A stretch of 52,104 nucleotides of DNA from Phragmitibacter sp. (GTDB taxonomy: Bacteria > Verrucomicrobiota > Verrucomicrobiia > Verrucomicrobiales > Verrucomicrobiaceae). The notes under the pieces were generated by a model that was not told the DNA's origin, searched no databases, and saw only the letters and a list, made by a program, of their open reading frames with translations. The translations under genes were made by a program, and so were the position numbers. The stretch lies in NCBI GenBank assembly GCA_025361865.1, contig JANYJH010000024.1, forward strand, positions 1 through 52,104. Direction: 5' to 3'. This document shows positions 16,324-24,861 of the stretch, piece by piece. Position 1 is the first letter of the stretch; every line of letters starts with the position of its first letter.

Positions 16324-17490
16324 ATGAACACGCAAGCTGAGCACGTTCAACGAGCGCTTAGGCCTTGGTTCGAGAGGAACTTCCTCGAACGCGGTGAGCT
16401 GGGAGCGTCGGTTTCCATCTGGATGGGCGAGCAAGAAATCGTCCACTTCGCGGAAGGCTTCGCCAATCGTGAACGCACTCAACCGTGGACTGCGGACACC
16501 TTGATCCCCGTCTGGAGCGCGACCAAGGGGCCTGCGGCGGTGGCTTGTCTGCTGGCGCTGGATGAGGCCGCACTGCCGCTGGAGACGCCGGTGGGCGAGG
16601 TCTGGCCGCGCTTTGTCGGCGGTGGCAAGGAGCACATCACCTTCGCGCAGGTGCTCTCCCATACTTCGGGGTTGAGCGCGCTGGATCAACAAGCGCCCAT
16701 CCTGGATCACGATGCGGTTATCAGGGCCATCGAAGTGCAGACGCCTGCTTTTGAGCCGGGCACGAAGCAGGCTTACCAAGCCCGCACGCATGGTTTTATT
16801 CTGGATGAGATCGTGCAACGCATCACGGGCGCGGCTTCGCTCGGGGAATACTTCAGGGAGATGATCGGCGATCCGATGGCGTTGGATTTCTGGATCGGTC
16901 TTCCGGAAAGCGAGTGGCCGCGAGTGGCCACGCTCTACCCTGGCAAGATGCGGATCAGCGGCGCCGATGATGCCTTTATGAAGGCGTATAGCACCCGCGG
17001 GAGCCTGACCCAGCGGACGTTCACTTCCCCAGTCGGGTTGGGCGCGGTGCAGGACATGAACCGTTCTGAAACCTGGGCCCGAGGCTTTCCCAGCATGGGC
17101 GGCGTGGGCACGGCCAGCGCGCTCGCCAGATTCTACGCCATGCTGGCCAATGGGGGCTGGTGGGGCGGAACGCAGCTCGTGAAAGGCTGGATCATCGAAG
17201 CCTTGCAGACGACGTTAAGCCAGTCCGTTGATGAGGTCTTGTGTGAAGAAGTCGCCTTCAGCGCGGGCCTGATGCGTGATCCGGTGGACTGGGCATCACA
17301 GCAAAAGAAACGGACGCTCTTTGGTTCATCCGCCCGTGCCTTTGGGCATCCCGGCGCGGGAGGAAGCGTGGCCTTTGCCGATCCTGAGCGCGGCTTCGGC
17401 TTTGCTTATGTGATGAACCAGATGGAGCTGGGGGCGATGCCGAATGACAAGTCCATTGATTTGATCCGGGCTTTGGATCAGATCATCTGA
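16324..17490 (+). CDS. Beta-lactamase-related serine hydrolase
   Basis: The 388-aa protein belongs to the class C beta-lactamase/esterase (EstB-like) family. The nucleophile motif is Ser65-Ala-Thr-Lys68 in PVWSATKGPA. LSHTSGL (~111-117) and Tyr151 in QAYQARTHGF follow in the expected positions, and HPGAGGSVAFAD is near the C-terminus. Such enzymes hydrolyse esters or D-Ala peptides. No signal peptide is evident, so the enzyme is probably cytoplasmic. It lies 7 bp after the TPR gene. Substrate is unknown. Confidence 0.88.
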   Translation: MNTQAEHVQRALRPWFERNFLERGELGASVSIWMGEQEIVHFAEGFANRERTQPWTADTLIPVWSATKGPAAVACLLALDEAALPLETPVGEVWPRFVGGGKEHITFAQVLSHTSGLSALDQQAPILDHDAVIRAIEVQTPAFEPGTKQAYQARTHGFILDEIVQRITGAASLGEYFREMIGDPMALDFWIGLPESEWPRVATLYPGKMRISGADDAFMKAYSTRGSLTQRTFTSPVGLGAVQDMNRSETWARGFPSMGGVGTASALARFYAMLANGGWWGGTQLVKGWIIEALQTTLSQSVDEVLCEEVAFSAGLMRDPVDWASQQKKRTLFGSSARAFGHPGAGGSVAFADPERGFGFAYVMNQMELGAMPNDKSIDLIRALDQII

Positions 17491-17508
17491 TGAAGGCGGC
17501 GGTGAAAG

Positions 17509-18549
17509 TCACTTCGCTTTCTTGCCCTTCTTCATTTCTTCGGGCTTCGGCGCGGGAGCCGTGATGACCACATTTCCTACGATCTCAGCCTTTGGCAGCG
17601 AGGCTTTAAGCTTAGCTACGCCTGCATCGGTGACTTTAGTATCCGAGAGGAAGACGTTTCTCAAGGTCTTGATCTGGGCCAGTGAAGCCAGTCCGGCATC
17701 GGTGATCTCCGTGCCGAACAGATTGAGGTAAACGAGGTTCTTCGCGGTGGCGAGCTGCCCCAGACCTTTATCCGTGATCTTCGTCTTACGGAGATCAAGA
17801 CGGGTGAGACGCGGCATGAGGACGATGCTTTTCGCGGCTGCATCGGTGATCTCCGTGCGGGCTAGGTCAAGGTGAACGATGTTGTCCTTGAGGGGAGTCA
17901 ATGCGGCGAGGCTCTCGTCATTGCACTTGGTAACTCCGGCCAGGAAATCTACGTGCAACAAGGGACTGCCCACCTGAAGTGCGGCGATCTGAGCGCCGCC
18001 ACTGGCGATCTTCTTTAGCGTCTCTTCGGTCGGCGGCTGAAGTCCCTCGGCCAGTTTCTGATAGAGCAAGTCATGCTCGCGATCCTTCAGCGGGACTTTG
18101 GCCGCAGGCGCTACGGCCTCGGCAGGCTTCCCATCCAGGTTCCCTTCCCAACCGCCGAAGTCTGCCCCTTCGATGATCCAAGTCTTCAGTTTGTTGATTT
18201 CGTCTGGCGTAAGGGGATCGCCTTTGCCTTCTGGCGGCATGAATTTATCGTCGTCTTTAGGCAAAGTGGTCACTTGGATGATGCCGCTCTTCGTCACGTC
18301 TTTAGGGACTACAGGCACGGTTTCCTTGTTCCCTTTGAGAAAGGCCCATGCGCCGTCCAGACGGATGTCCCCCTTCGGCTTCTGCATTTTCCCGTTCTCT
18401 TCATGCGGCCCCTTATGGCATTTCAGACAGCGGGATTCGATGAGCGGGAGGATGTCCACTTTGAAATCGGTCTTGGCGTGGCTTACTCCGGCAAGGGATG
18501 TCACGAACAAGAAAAGTGAAACTGGGCGGTAGGGGGAAGACTTACGCAT
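17509..18549 (-). CDS. Cytochrome c domain protein with leucine-rich repeats
   Basis: The 346-aa exported protein starts at the ATG at 18549 (MRKSSPYRPVSLFLFVTSLAG, a signal peptide ending near SHA); a start 11 codons earlier is less likely. The heme motif is CLKCH (Cys41, Cys44, His45), followed by KFMPPEGKGDPLTPDEI with a candidate axial Met. From about 195 to 325, leucine-rich repeats of ~24 aa appear, for example LTRLDLRKTKITDKGLGQLA and LVYLNLFGTEITDAGLASLA. The protein probably docks a periplasmic redox carrier to a partner or surface. It is divergent from glgC. Confidence 0.88.
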   Translation of the reverse strand: MRKSSPYRPVSLFLFVTSLAGVSHAKTDFKVDILPLIESRCLKCHKGPHEENGKMQKPKGDIRLDGAWAFLKGNKETVPVVPKDVTKSGIIQVTTLPKDDDKFMPPEGKGDPLTPDEINKLKTWIIEGADFGGWEGNLDGKPAEAVAPAAKVPLKDREHDLLYQKLAEGLQPPTEETLKKIASGGAQIAALQVGSPLLHVDFLAGVTKCNDESLAALTPLKDNIVHLDLARTEITDAAAKSIVLMPRLTRLDLRKTKITDKGLGQLATAKNLVYLNLFGTEITDAGLASLAQIKTLRNVFLSDTKVTDAGVAKLKASLPKAEIVGNVVITAPAPKPEEMKKGKKAK

Positions 18550-18601
18550 ATTGAAGCAAGGAAACGCTTGCTCTAATGCCATGTTTCAGGAAAAATGTTC
18601 T

Positions 18602-19927
18602 ATGTCTGCCGCTGCATCTCCCGCCATGAACCGCTTTGAAACTGAGGCACTTTTAAATCGCTCTACATTGGGCATCGTGATGGGTGGTGGTGCTGGGACT
18701 CGCTTGTTTCCACTCACTAAGGACCGTGCGAAGCCCGCCGTGCCGCTCGCTGGGAAGTATCGCTTAGTGGACATCCCGATCAGCAACTGCATCAACAGCG
18801 GTGTCCGTCAGGTCTATGTGCTGACGCAATACAATAGCGCCTCTCTGAATCGCCACATCAGCAGGGCTTACAAGTTCGATTTGTTCAGCAGCGGCTTCGT
18901 TGAAATTCTTGCCGCTCAACAGACGCCCGATGGCGAAGCCTGGTATCAGGGCACAGCAGACGCGGTGCGCCAGAACCTGCGCTACTTCACCCAAGGGAAG
19001 TATAAGTATTTCCTCATCCTGAGCGGTGATCAGCTCTACAGGATGGACTTCCGCAAGGTCTTGGAGAAGCACATTGAGCACAATGCAGACATCACGATCG
19101 CCACCATTCCGGTGGACGGTGAGAAGGCCAAGTCCTTCGGCATCATGCAAACGGATGCCACGGGCCGTATTCATAACTTCGTGGAAAAGCCGCAAAAGGC
19201 GGAAGAGCTGAAGGCGCTCACGATGCCAATCGAGACCATGCGGGATCTCGGTATCGCGGAGGACCAGCCACACTATGAAGCCAGCATGGGCATCTACGTT
19301 TTCAATCGCGAGGTTTTGATCAAAGCGCTCGACAACAACCTCGCTGATTTCGGACGCGACATCATTCCGGCAGCAATCAAGAGCAGCCGCGTGCAGAGCT
19401 ATCCATTCCAGGGCTACTGGGAAGACATCGGCACGATCCGCTCGTTCTTCGATGCCAATCTCGATCTCTGCTCGGTTATTCCCAGCTACGATTTCTTTGA
19501 CTCTCAGGCACCGATCTTCACCCACGCTCGATTCCTGCCTGCCACCAAAATCAACGGTGGTAGCATTCGCCATGCTCTTCTCTCCGATGGCTGCATTCTC
19601 TCTGAAGCAGTCATCCAAAACAGCATCCTCGGGGTGCGCACCGTCGTGGATGAAGGCACCACCATCCGTGACTGTATCATCATGGGAGCAGATTTCTATG
19701 CTGGAGCCGTGAATAGCCCCACGGACCGCCCCGCGCCCGGCATCGGCAAGAACTGCCAGATTGAGCGCTCCATTATTGATAAGAATGTCAGCATCGGTGA
19801 AAACGTGGTCATCACCCCGCGCGGTAAGCCCGAGAACTACGATCACCCTGAGGGTCTCTACCACATCCGTGACGGCATTGTCGTCATTCCGAAGGACGCC
19901 GTGATTCCTTCGGGGATGTGGATTTAA
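18602..19927 (+). CDS. glgC: Glucose-1-phosphate adenylyltransferase (ADP-glucose pyrophosphorylase)
   Basis: This ~441-aa enzyme makes ADP-glucose from ATP and glucose-1-phosphate, the committed step of glycogen synthesis. Signature stretches are GIVMGGGAGTRLFPLTKDRA (about 24-43), KPAVPLAGKYRLVDIPISNC, WYQGTADAVRQN and the C-terminal beta-helix (LSDGCILSEAVIQNSILGVR). The ATG at 18602 is preferred because AGGA lies 10 bases upstream; ATGs at 18581 and 18626 are alternatives. No other glycogen gene is nearby, so it may act alone or feed other polysaccharide genes. It converges on the GT2 gene, with a hairpin between them. Confidence 0.92.
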   Translation: MSAAASPAMNRFETEALLNRSTLGIVMGGGAGTRLFPLTKDRAKPAVPLAGKYRLVDIPISNCINSGVRQVYVLTQYNSASLNRHISRAYKFDLFSSGFVEILAAQQTPDGEAWYQGTADAVRQNLRYFTQGKYKYFLILSGDQLYRMDFRKVLEKHIEHNADITIATIPVDGEKAKSFGIMQTDATGRIHNFVEKPQKAEELKALTMPIETMRDLGIAEDQPHYEASMGIYVFNREVLIKALDNNLADFGRDIIPAAIKSSRVQSYPFQGYWEDIGTIRSFFDANLDLCSVIPSYDFFDSQAPIFTHARFLPATKINGGSIRHALLSDGCILSEAVIQNSILGVRTVVDEGTTIRDCIIMGADFYAGAVNSPTDRPAPGIGKNCQIERSIIDKNVSIGENVVITPRGKPENYDHPEGLYHIRDGIVVIPKDAVIPSGMWI

Positions 19928-19962
19928 TCTAGCGTCGCTGCCGACCTCGATCACCGAGTATT

Positions 19963-19981
19963 GCCGACGAAGGTCGTCGGC
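19963..19981. terminator. Short hairpin between convergent glgC and GT2 genes
   Basis: Arms GCCGACG (19963-19969) and CGTCGGC (19975-19981) flank a 5-base loop. A second 4-bp dyad (CTCG at 19946, CGAG at 19955) precedes it. There is no T-run on either side, so a Rho-independent role is uncertain; it may be a shared REP-like hairpin. Confidence 0.4.
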
Positions 19982-19988
19982 GCTCCTA

Positions 19989-21563
19989 TCAAGCAAGCAC
20001 GGGATCGCTCGGCTCTTCGGGCGGGCCGCTCATGGAGCCGAAGTCGAACCACTTCTCCATCGAGCCGAGAACGACATAGACGAAGCCAAACTGGAACATG
20101 GCTAGGAAGGGAATGGACGCCCATTGGAGCTTCCAGATCGCCAGTGCTAGAAGATAGGTGAAATACACCGCTAGCGCGACTTCGATCCAGAATGAGACGG
20201 AACGCGCCGCTTTGTAACGGTTGCTGGGTCGGATGCCCAAAGAGTTGCCTTGTTTCGGTGTTCGCACGAAATCGGACTGATGATCAAACAGTGCCTCCAG
20301 CACGGCGATGCCGTTGTTGATGGACATCCCGATCCCGAGCGCGAGGAGCAGCGGCAGATAAGGCAGTGCTTTAAGCCAGCCCCACGGACGTTGCGCGCCC
20401 TGTGCGGCCAGATAGAAGATGATCACCGAAAGGCTCGCGAAGAAAAACACGGGGAGATCCAGCAGTAGCGCTTTTTGCCAAGAATTCTCGAAGACGAAAT
20501 TAGCTGGATACATCAGCACCAGCACTCCAAACATGAGGAGGTAGGTGAAGTTCGCTCCAAGATGCGCGGTGGCTTCCAGCTTGATGCCGAGGCTTTGATC
20601 ACTGCGCCATACGTCTCCAAGAATCTTCTTACAGACCTGAATGGAACCCTTCGTCCAGCGATGCTGTTGGCTCTTAAACCCATCCATGTCCGGCGGCAGC
20701 TCAGCGGGAACGAGAATGTCCTTCAGATAAACGAAGCGCCAGCCGCGCATCTGCGCGCGATAGCTGAGGTCCATGTCTTCCGTGAGCGTGTCATGCTCCC
20801 AGCCGCCCGCTTCGATGATGGTCTTCTTCCGCCAGATACCGGCAGTTCCGTTGAAATTGAAGAAGTGCCCGCTCCGACTGCGCGCGGTCTGCTCAAGCAC
20901 CAGATGGCCATCCAGCATCATGGCCTGCAATCTCGTCAGCAGAGAGTCGGCCTTGTTGATATGTCCCCACCGTGCCTGCACCAATCCCACTTTATCATCC
21001 GTGAAGTGATGGATCATGTTTTGCAGCAAATCCGAGGGCGGCAGGAAATCCGCATCGAAGATCAACAGGAAATCGCCTTTCGCGCTGGGCATAGCTTCTT
21101 CCAGCGCCCCTGCTTTGAAACCAATGCGGTGACTGCGATGCCTTAGCTCGACATCGAATCCCTGGCGTCGCAGGCTTTCAGCGCAGTCTTCGCAGACACT
21201 CTTCGTCTCATCCGTGGAGTCATCTAGGATTTGAATCTGCAGCTTATCCTTCGGGTAATCCAGTTTGCTGACTGACTCCACGAGCCGCTCCACCACACAG
21301 ACTTCATTGAAGATAGGCAGTTGCACCGTCACGACGGGAAGCTGATCAAAGCGGCCCTGTGGCTCCGGTTTGCGCCCGCGATGCACCCAATAGAGGTAGA
21401 GAATTCGCAGCCGATGAGCCCCAAACACGGACAGGCCGAAGAACACCGCGATGTAGCAGCAGAGCCAAAGTGTAACTGTCCAATCTGTCATAACGAAACC
21501 AAAATTTGCCCACGAAAATAGCTGCATAGCATGTTTGCCGCTGAGCGTAGCGTCAAGTTCCAT
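19989..21563 (-). CDS. Family 2 glycosyltransferase, CslA/BcsA-like synthase
   Basis: The 524-aa integral membrane enzyme carries the processive GT2 motifs: VTVQLPIFNE, LDDSTDET (first Asp), DADFLPP (DxD), TEDMDLSYR (catalytic TED) and QQHRWTKGSIQ (Q..RW). One or two membrane helices precede the catalytic domain and about four follow it. These motifs fit synthases of linear beta-glucans or mannans (CslA-like or BcsA-like). No PilZ domain, BcsB or BcsZ gene is nearby. Several in-frame ATGs exist (21563, 21527, 21491); the longest is annotated. The polymer cannot be deduced from sequence. Confidence 0.88.
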   Translation of the reverse strand: MELDATLSGKHAMQLFSWANFGFVMTDWTVTLWLCCYIAVFFGLSVFGAHRLRILYLYWVHRGRKPEPQGRFDQLPVVTVQLPIFNEVCVVERLVESVSKLDYPKDKLQIQILDDSTDETKSVCEDCAESLRRQGFDVELRHRSHRIGFKAGALEEAMPSAKGDFLLIFDADFLPPSDLLQNMIHHFTDDKVGLVQARWGHINKADSLLTRLQAMMLDGHLVLEQTARSRSGHFFNFNGTAGIWRKKTIIEAGGWEHDTLTEDMDLSYRAQMRGWRFVYLKDILVPAELPPDMDGFKSQQHRWTKGSIQVCKKILGDVWRSDQSLGIKLEATAHLGANFTYLLMFGVLVLMYPANFVFENSWQKALLLDLPVFFFASLSVIIFYLAAQGAQRPWGWLKALPYLPLLLALGIGMSINNGIAVLEALFDHQSDFVRTPKQGNSLGIRPSNRYKAARSVSFWIEVALAVYFTYLLALAIWKLQWASIPFLAMFQFGFVYVVLGSMEKWFDFGSMSGPPEEPSDPVLA

Positions 21564-21661
21564 TTCACAGGGGGATTCACCTCATTTTGAACACCACGGC
21601 CTGCTTATGATCGAATTCAGAATCATTCGCATTCGTCCACATCTGCCCTAGTATCAAGCCC

Positions 21662-22555
21662 ATGACGACCCCTTGGCCTCAAGCCAAACTATCCTTTCTC
21701 GGTGCAGCCCTTCCCCTGTTCTTTCTATGTTCAGTGGGCACTATCCGTGCTCAGGACAAGAACACTCCCAAGGAAAAGACCGCAGCCAGTCCTTCCAAGC
21801 CCAAAGTCCCGGATGAACTCATCGGCAATGAACACGTCCGTGAGGAATTCGGCGTGAATGGCTTCACGACGCCGTCCATCAGGAAGATTTTCGATCAACT
21901 CGACTCACTCGGCACGCTGCCCTACGATAACCTTAAGCGCCCCTTCACTGACAAGGCACCAACCGACCGCGCGATGATCTCTCTAGGACTCGGCACCCTG
22001 ATCGCTGATGCCTTCCTGATTGTGCATTGTGAGAAGATCGAAGAGATGGAAAACGTGGGCCGCGCCTTGCTCAAGTATTCCAAAGCCTTGGGAGCTGGAA
22101 CCCGCGTGAACATCCACAGCCAGAGCCTTCTGGAGAACAGCCTCAAAGGAAACTGGACGAAGCTTCGCGCGGAACTGGCCTCCACCCAAGCCGATGTCGA
22201 AGCGGAGATGGTTCTCCTTCGTGACTCTGAAGTGGCGCACCTGATTTCGTTGGGCGGTTGGCTCCGAGCCTTTCAAATCAGCACCGAAGCCATCGCGGAG
22301 AACTATTCAGCAGAACGTAGTCGAAATCTCAGTCGCGCAGACATTGTAGAATACTACATCAGCAACTTGGAAACACTCAGTCCAGAGATTCAAAAGCTGC
22401 CCTATATCCAAGACTTGCGCGAAGGTTTGACCGCCATGCTCCCTGTTCTGGATGTGCCTGAAGGCAAAGCCTTTACCTTAGAAGAAGTCAAAGACCTTCG
22501 TGACAAGGCGAAGCTGCTTTCGCTCGTGGTGCAGGAAAATCTGCCGAGGAAGTAA
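21662..22555 (+). CDS. Secreted helical protein, function unknown
   Basis: The 297-aa product has an N-terminal signal peptide (LSFLGAALPLFFLCSVGT, cleavage near RAQ). A charged linker rich in Lys, Pro and Ser follows, then ~230 residues that look mostly helical (for example LGTLIADAFLIVHCEKIEEM and NVGRALLKYSKALGAG). It resembles no family I can name. It is divergent from the GT2 gene. Its stop lies about 90 bp before a degraded TIR-like fragment, so it marks the left border of the defence-like island. Confidence 0.7.
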   Translation: MTTPWPQAKLSFLGAALPLFFLCSVGTIRAQDKNTPKEKTAASPSKPKVPDELIGNEHVREEFGVNGFTTPSIRKIFDQLDSLGTLPYDNLKRPFTDKAPTDRAMISLGLGTLIADAFLIVHCEKIEEMENVGRALLKYSKALGAGTRVNIHSQSLLENSLKGNWTKLRAELASTQADVEAEMVLLRDSEVAHLISLGGWLRAFQISTEAIAENYSAERSRNLSRADIVEYYISNLETLSPEIQKLPYIQDLREGLTAMLPVLDVPEGKAFTLEEVKDLRDKAKLLSLVVQENLPRK

Positions 22556-22644
22556 GAGTGAAAATCTTGCCTGCCAAATAATGGCAAGCATAGGTTAGAT
22601 GGCCTGTTTTGAGCTTAGATGATCGAAGCAGATGCACCGCACGT

Positions 22645-22874
22645 ATGACCCGCCTACCCCGCGTCTTCATCTCCCGCACCACCGCCGGACTCGCAGCCCT
22701 CACGAAGCGAGTCGCCGAGGTTCTCCGGCAGCGGGGCATCGAGCCCCGATCATCCAGACCGGCTTCTACCCGTCCACGCATGACTATCAAAGGCATGTTG
22801 GCCAAGCACTTGCAGCAATGCGACACCGTCATCTCCTCATATATTCGGAAAATGGATTCCGAGTGTTACTCTAG
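22645..22874 (+). pseudogene. Degraded TIR-like domain fragment
   Basis: Three + strand frames read in order give one TIR-like sequence: PRVFISRTTAGLAALTKRVA..RQRGIEP (first frame, from the ATG at 22645), then IIQTGFYPSTHDYQRHVGQAL (second frame), then CDTVIS (back to the first), then LIYSENGF (second frame again, stopping at 22872-22874). The FISRTT..LA and C..VI..I pattern resembles TIR-like domains that sit before NB-ARC or TPR modules in bacterial immune proteins. Frameshifts near 22746 and 22820 and lack of a downstream domain mark it as a remnant. It has no visible start region and lies directly beside the ABC-3C operon. Family assignment is from memory. Confidence 0.55.
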
Positions 22875-22892
22875 ATCTGGCGATTTATAAAG

Positions 22893-24626
22893 TTACGAAT
22901 CATACTCCAACTTCACTTTCACGCCGAGGAGCTTACCTGCTTCTGAGTCGTCGGTAAGTTCTAGGATGATGGCGTCGCAGAAGAGGCGGTCGAACTCTGG
23001 CTGGCCTATGCGGGTGCGAATGGATTCCAAGTGGTCTTCGTTGATGTTGGCGATGTATTGAACATCGTTGGCCTCGGCGGCCAGTTTGGCTTGCTGGAAG
23101 AGGATGCTGCGCTGGCGCGGGTCCATGCCTCCAAAGAGTCGGCCATCGTGGGCGATGAAACGCATGTGATGATGATGGCGGGCGAGGAGGATCATCATGT
23201 CGTAGCAGAAGATTTTCACGCTACCGATGCCATCGGCGGAGTCGTCGTCGATGGAGGCCTTGATGTTGAAACGAATCTGGTTGTCTCCTTCGTTGGCCGT
23301 GAGGGTGATACCGCCGGGTTTGTTCTCGTAGAATTGACCAGAGAAGCTACGGAAGATGTCGAGATTGCGATCAAGGCCGGCATCGAACTCCCGGAGGTAG
23401 CGGGCGGTTTCCAGGTTGAGTTCGCTCAGACGGGCTTTCAGGCGGTTCACACGGTCCTTGTAGTGGCCGATGAGGTCCTGCCATGCTTTGATACGATCCA
23501 GTCGAGCGCGCTGGTCGGCGAGCTTTTGGGAGAGGGCCATGTGATCGGACAGGGCTCCGTGATGGCTCAAATATTGAAGTTGCGACGTCCGCTGGGTGGA
23601 AAGTTCAGTTTGCTCCGCCAGCAGGGCATCTCTTGTTTTGATGAGGCTGTCGCGTTCTGAACCAAGGCGTTGCTTGCGGTCAGTAAGCAGGCGCTGATGA
23701 AACGTTTCCAATTGCTCCAGCGTGCGCTTGGTGCCACCCGCAAGGATGACATTGGCCTCTTCGAGAAGGGCCAGCATTTGCTGGCGCGGGAGGTCAGCTC
23801 CGAGTTGCAGACTGGCATCGATGATGGCGATGCGGTCGTCCAGACCAGAGAGTTCTGCCGTGATATCATCCAAGCGACGTTTGGTGGCTCCCGCGTCACG
23901 CTTTACAGCACCGTAGTCCTCTGCGATTTCGAAGCTCGCAAGATGGTGTTCCAGTTTGGTAACTTGGTCTTCTAAATCTTTTCGTTCGATCCGGGGATCG
24001 GCACCTGATTCAAAGTGCTGGGCGAGTTCAGTGTCGCCTTTAATCTGTCTGGCTAATTTTTCTGTTTCGGTCTGCTCTTTGCGTGCATCGTATTTGGCGC
24101 GGACGAACTCAGGGACGATCCCGAAGAGGTAGCCATTGCGTAACAGGACTTCCCAGTCCTTTTCTTCTTTTACAAAGCTGTCCCACTTGAGATAACTGTA
24201 TTTGGTCGGGCGAGCGAAGCGCGTGATAAGGCTACGGAAGCTGAGGAATGGCTGGGGTGAGATGAGGTTAAAGGCTTGGCGGCCCAATTCCGCCGTATAG
24301 TCATCAAGCGCCAGCTCTACGCCATCAAGCGTGACGGTTTGCTGGCTATCTACGCTCCGTGAAGCGATATGAGTCGCCCCCTCGTGCTCAAACTCCAGTG
24401 TAAAGACCCAGCCGGGAAGTGCGACGGTGAGTTTGTCTTCCTTCGATGCACCAAGACAGAAATGGATGAGGTAGATGGACAGCGATTTCCCAATGCCATT
24501 GTAGGTCTTCTGGCTGGAATCCTTGGTTCCTGCTTTGGCCCTGCCTACGATCAACGACACCCCTGACCGTCGGAAGACGACGGGCTTGAAGGTGGGTTGG
24601 TTGGCGCTGAGTTTAAGCAGTCTCAC
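22893..24626 (-). CDS. ABC-3C system DUF2326 SMC-like ATPase
   Basis: The 577-aa protein is an SMC/RecN-type ABC ATPase. Walker A is NGIGKS at 43-48, long coiled-coil helices run through ~185-400 (for example KDLEDQVTKLEHHLASFEIA), and the C-terminal DUF2326 half has FIAHDGRLFGGMDPRQRS (about 490-507) and VQYIANINEDH, the Walker B/switch region. It should be the DNA-engaged, ATP-driven component of an ABC-three-component system, a family predicted to act in conflicts with phages or plasmids. It begins within the end of the 82-aa middle-component gene (14-bp overlap). The Walker A is NGIGKS rather than GxxGKS and is preceded by a KDSSQKTY insert. Confidence 0.88.
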   Translation of the reverse strand: MRLLKLSANQPTFKPVVFRRSGVSLIVGRAKAGTKDSSQKTYNGIGKSLSIYLIHFCLGASKEDKLTVALPGWVFTLEFEHEGATHIASRSVDSQQTVTLDGVELALDDYTAELGRQAFNLISPQPFLSFRSLITRFARPTKYSYLKWDSFVKEEKDWEVLLRNGYLFGIVPEFVRAKYDARKEQTETEKLARQIKGDTELAQHFESGADPRIERKDLEDQVTKLEHHLASFEIAEDYGAVKRDAGATKRRLDDITAELSGLDDRIAIIDASLQLGADLPRQQMLALLEEANVILAGGTKRTLEQLETFHQRLLTDRKQRLGSERDSLIKTRDALLAEQTELSTQRTSQLQYLSHHGALSDHMALSQKLADQRARLDRIKAWQDLIGHYKDRVNRLKARLSELNLETARYLREFDAGLDRNLDIFRSFSGQFYENKPGGITLTANEGDNQIRFNIKASIDDDSADGIGSVKIFCYDMMILLARHHHHMRFIAHDGRLFGGMDPRQRSILFQQAKLAAEANDVQYIANINEDHLESIRTRIGQPEFDRLFCDAIILELTDDSEAGKLLGVKVKLEYDS

Positions 24627-24861
24627 GGATTAGTTCTCCAGTGGTGGAATAGGTGATGGCCCCTGACAGGTAGAGAAAGTCGAGGGCTGCGATGAAGTTC
24701 TCAAAAGTATGGTAGGCGGGCAGTAGGTCGGACTGATTGATCTGTTGAAAGCTGTCCCAGAGGGTCTCGACCTTCGTGCTTGCTGGCAGCAGGCTGATGA
24801 GCACGGCACCGAGGCCGAGCAGGGACTCGGAGAACATGATGTGTTTCGTGGGAAGAATCAT
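24613..24861 (-). CDS. ABC-3C system middle component (MC6-like)
   Basis: The 82-aa protein begins MILPTKHIMFSESLLGLGA and ends with FIAALDFLYLSGAITYSTTG. This matches the small linker of ABC-three-component systems described as middle component 6 (pattern MILPTKHI..SLLG.GA followed by LW and a winged-helix-like F..ALDLLY..GAI). It is thought to bridge the ATPase and the effector. Its start overlaps the stop of the effector gene by 4 bp and its end overlaps the ATPase start by 14 bp, so all three should be translated from one mRNA. The assignment relies on remembered family pattern. Confidence 0.8.
   Translation of the reverse strand: MILPTKHIMFSESLLGLGAVLISLLPASTKVETLWDSFQQINQSDLLPAYHTFENFIAALDFLYLSGAITYSTTGELIRETA

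Noticed and set aside
18764-19996. 410-aa open frame on the - strand
   Set aside because: Antisense shadow of glgC, whose motifs are clear on the + strand.
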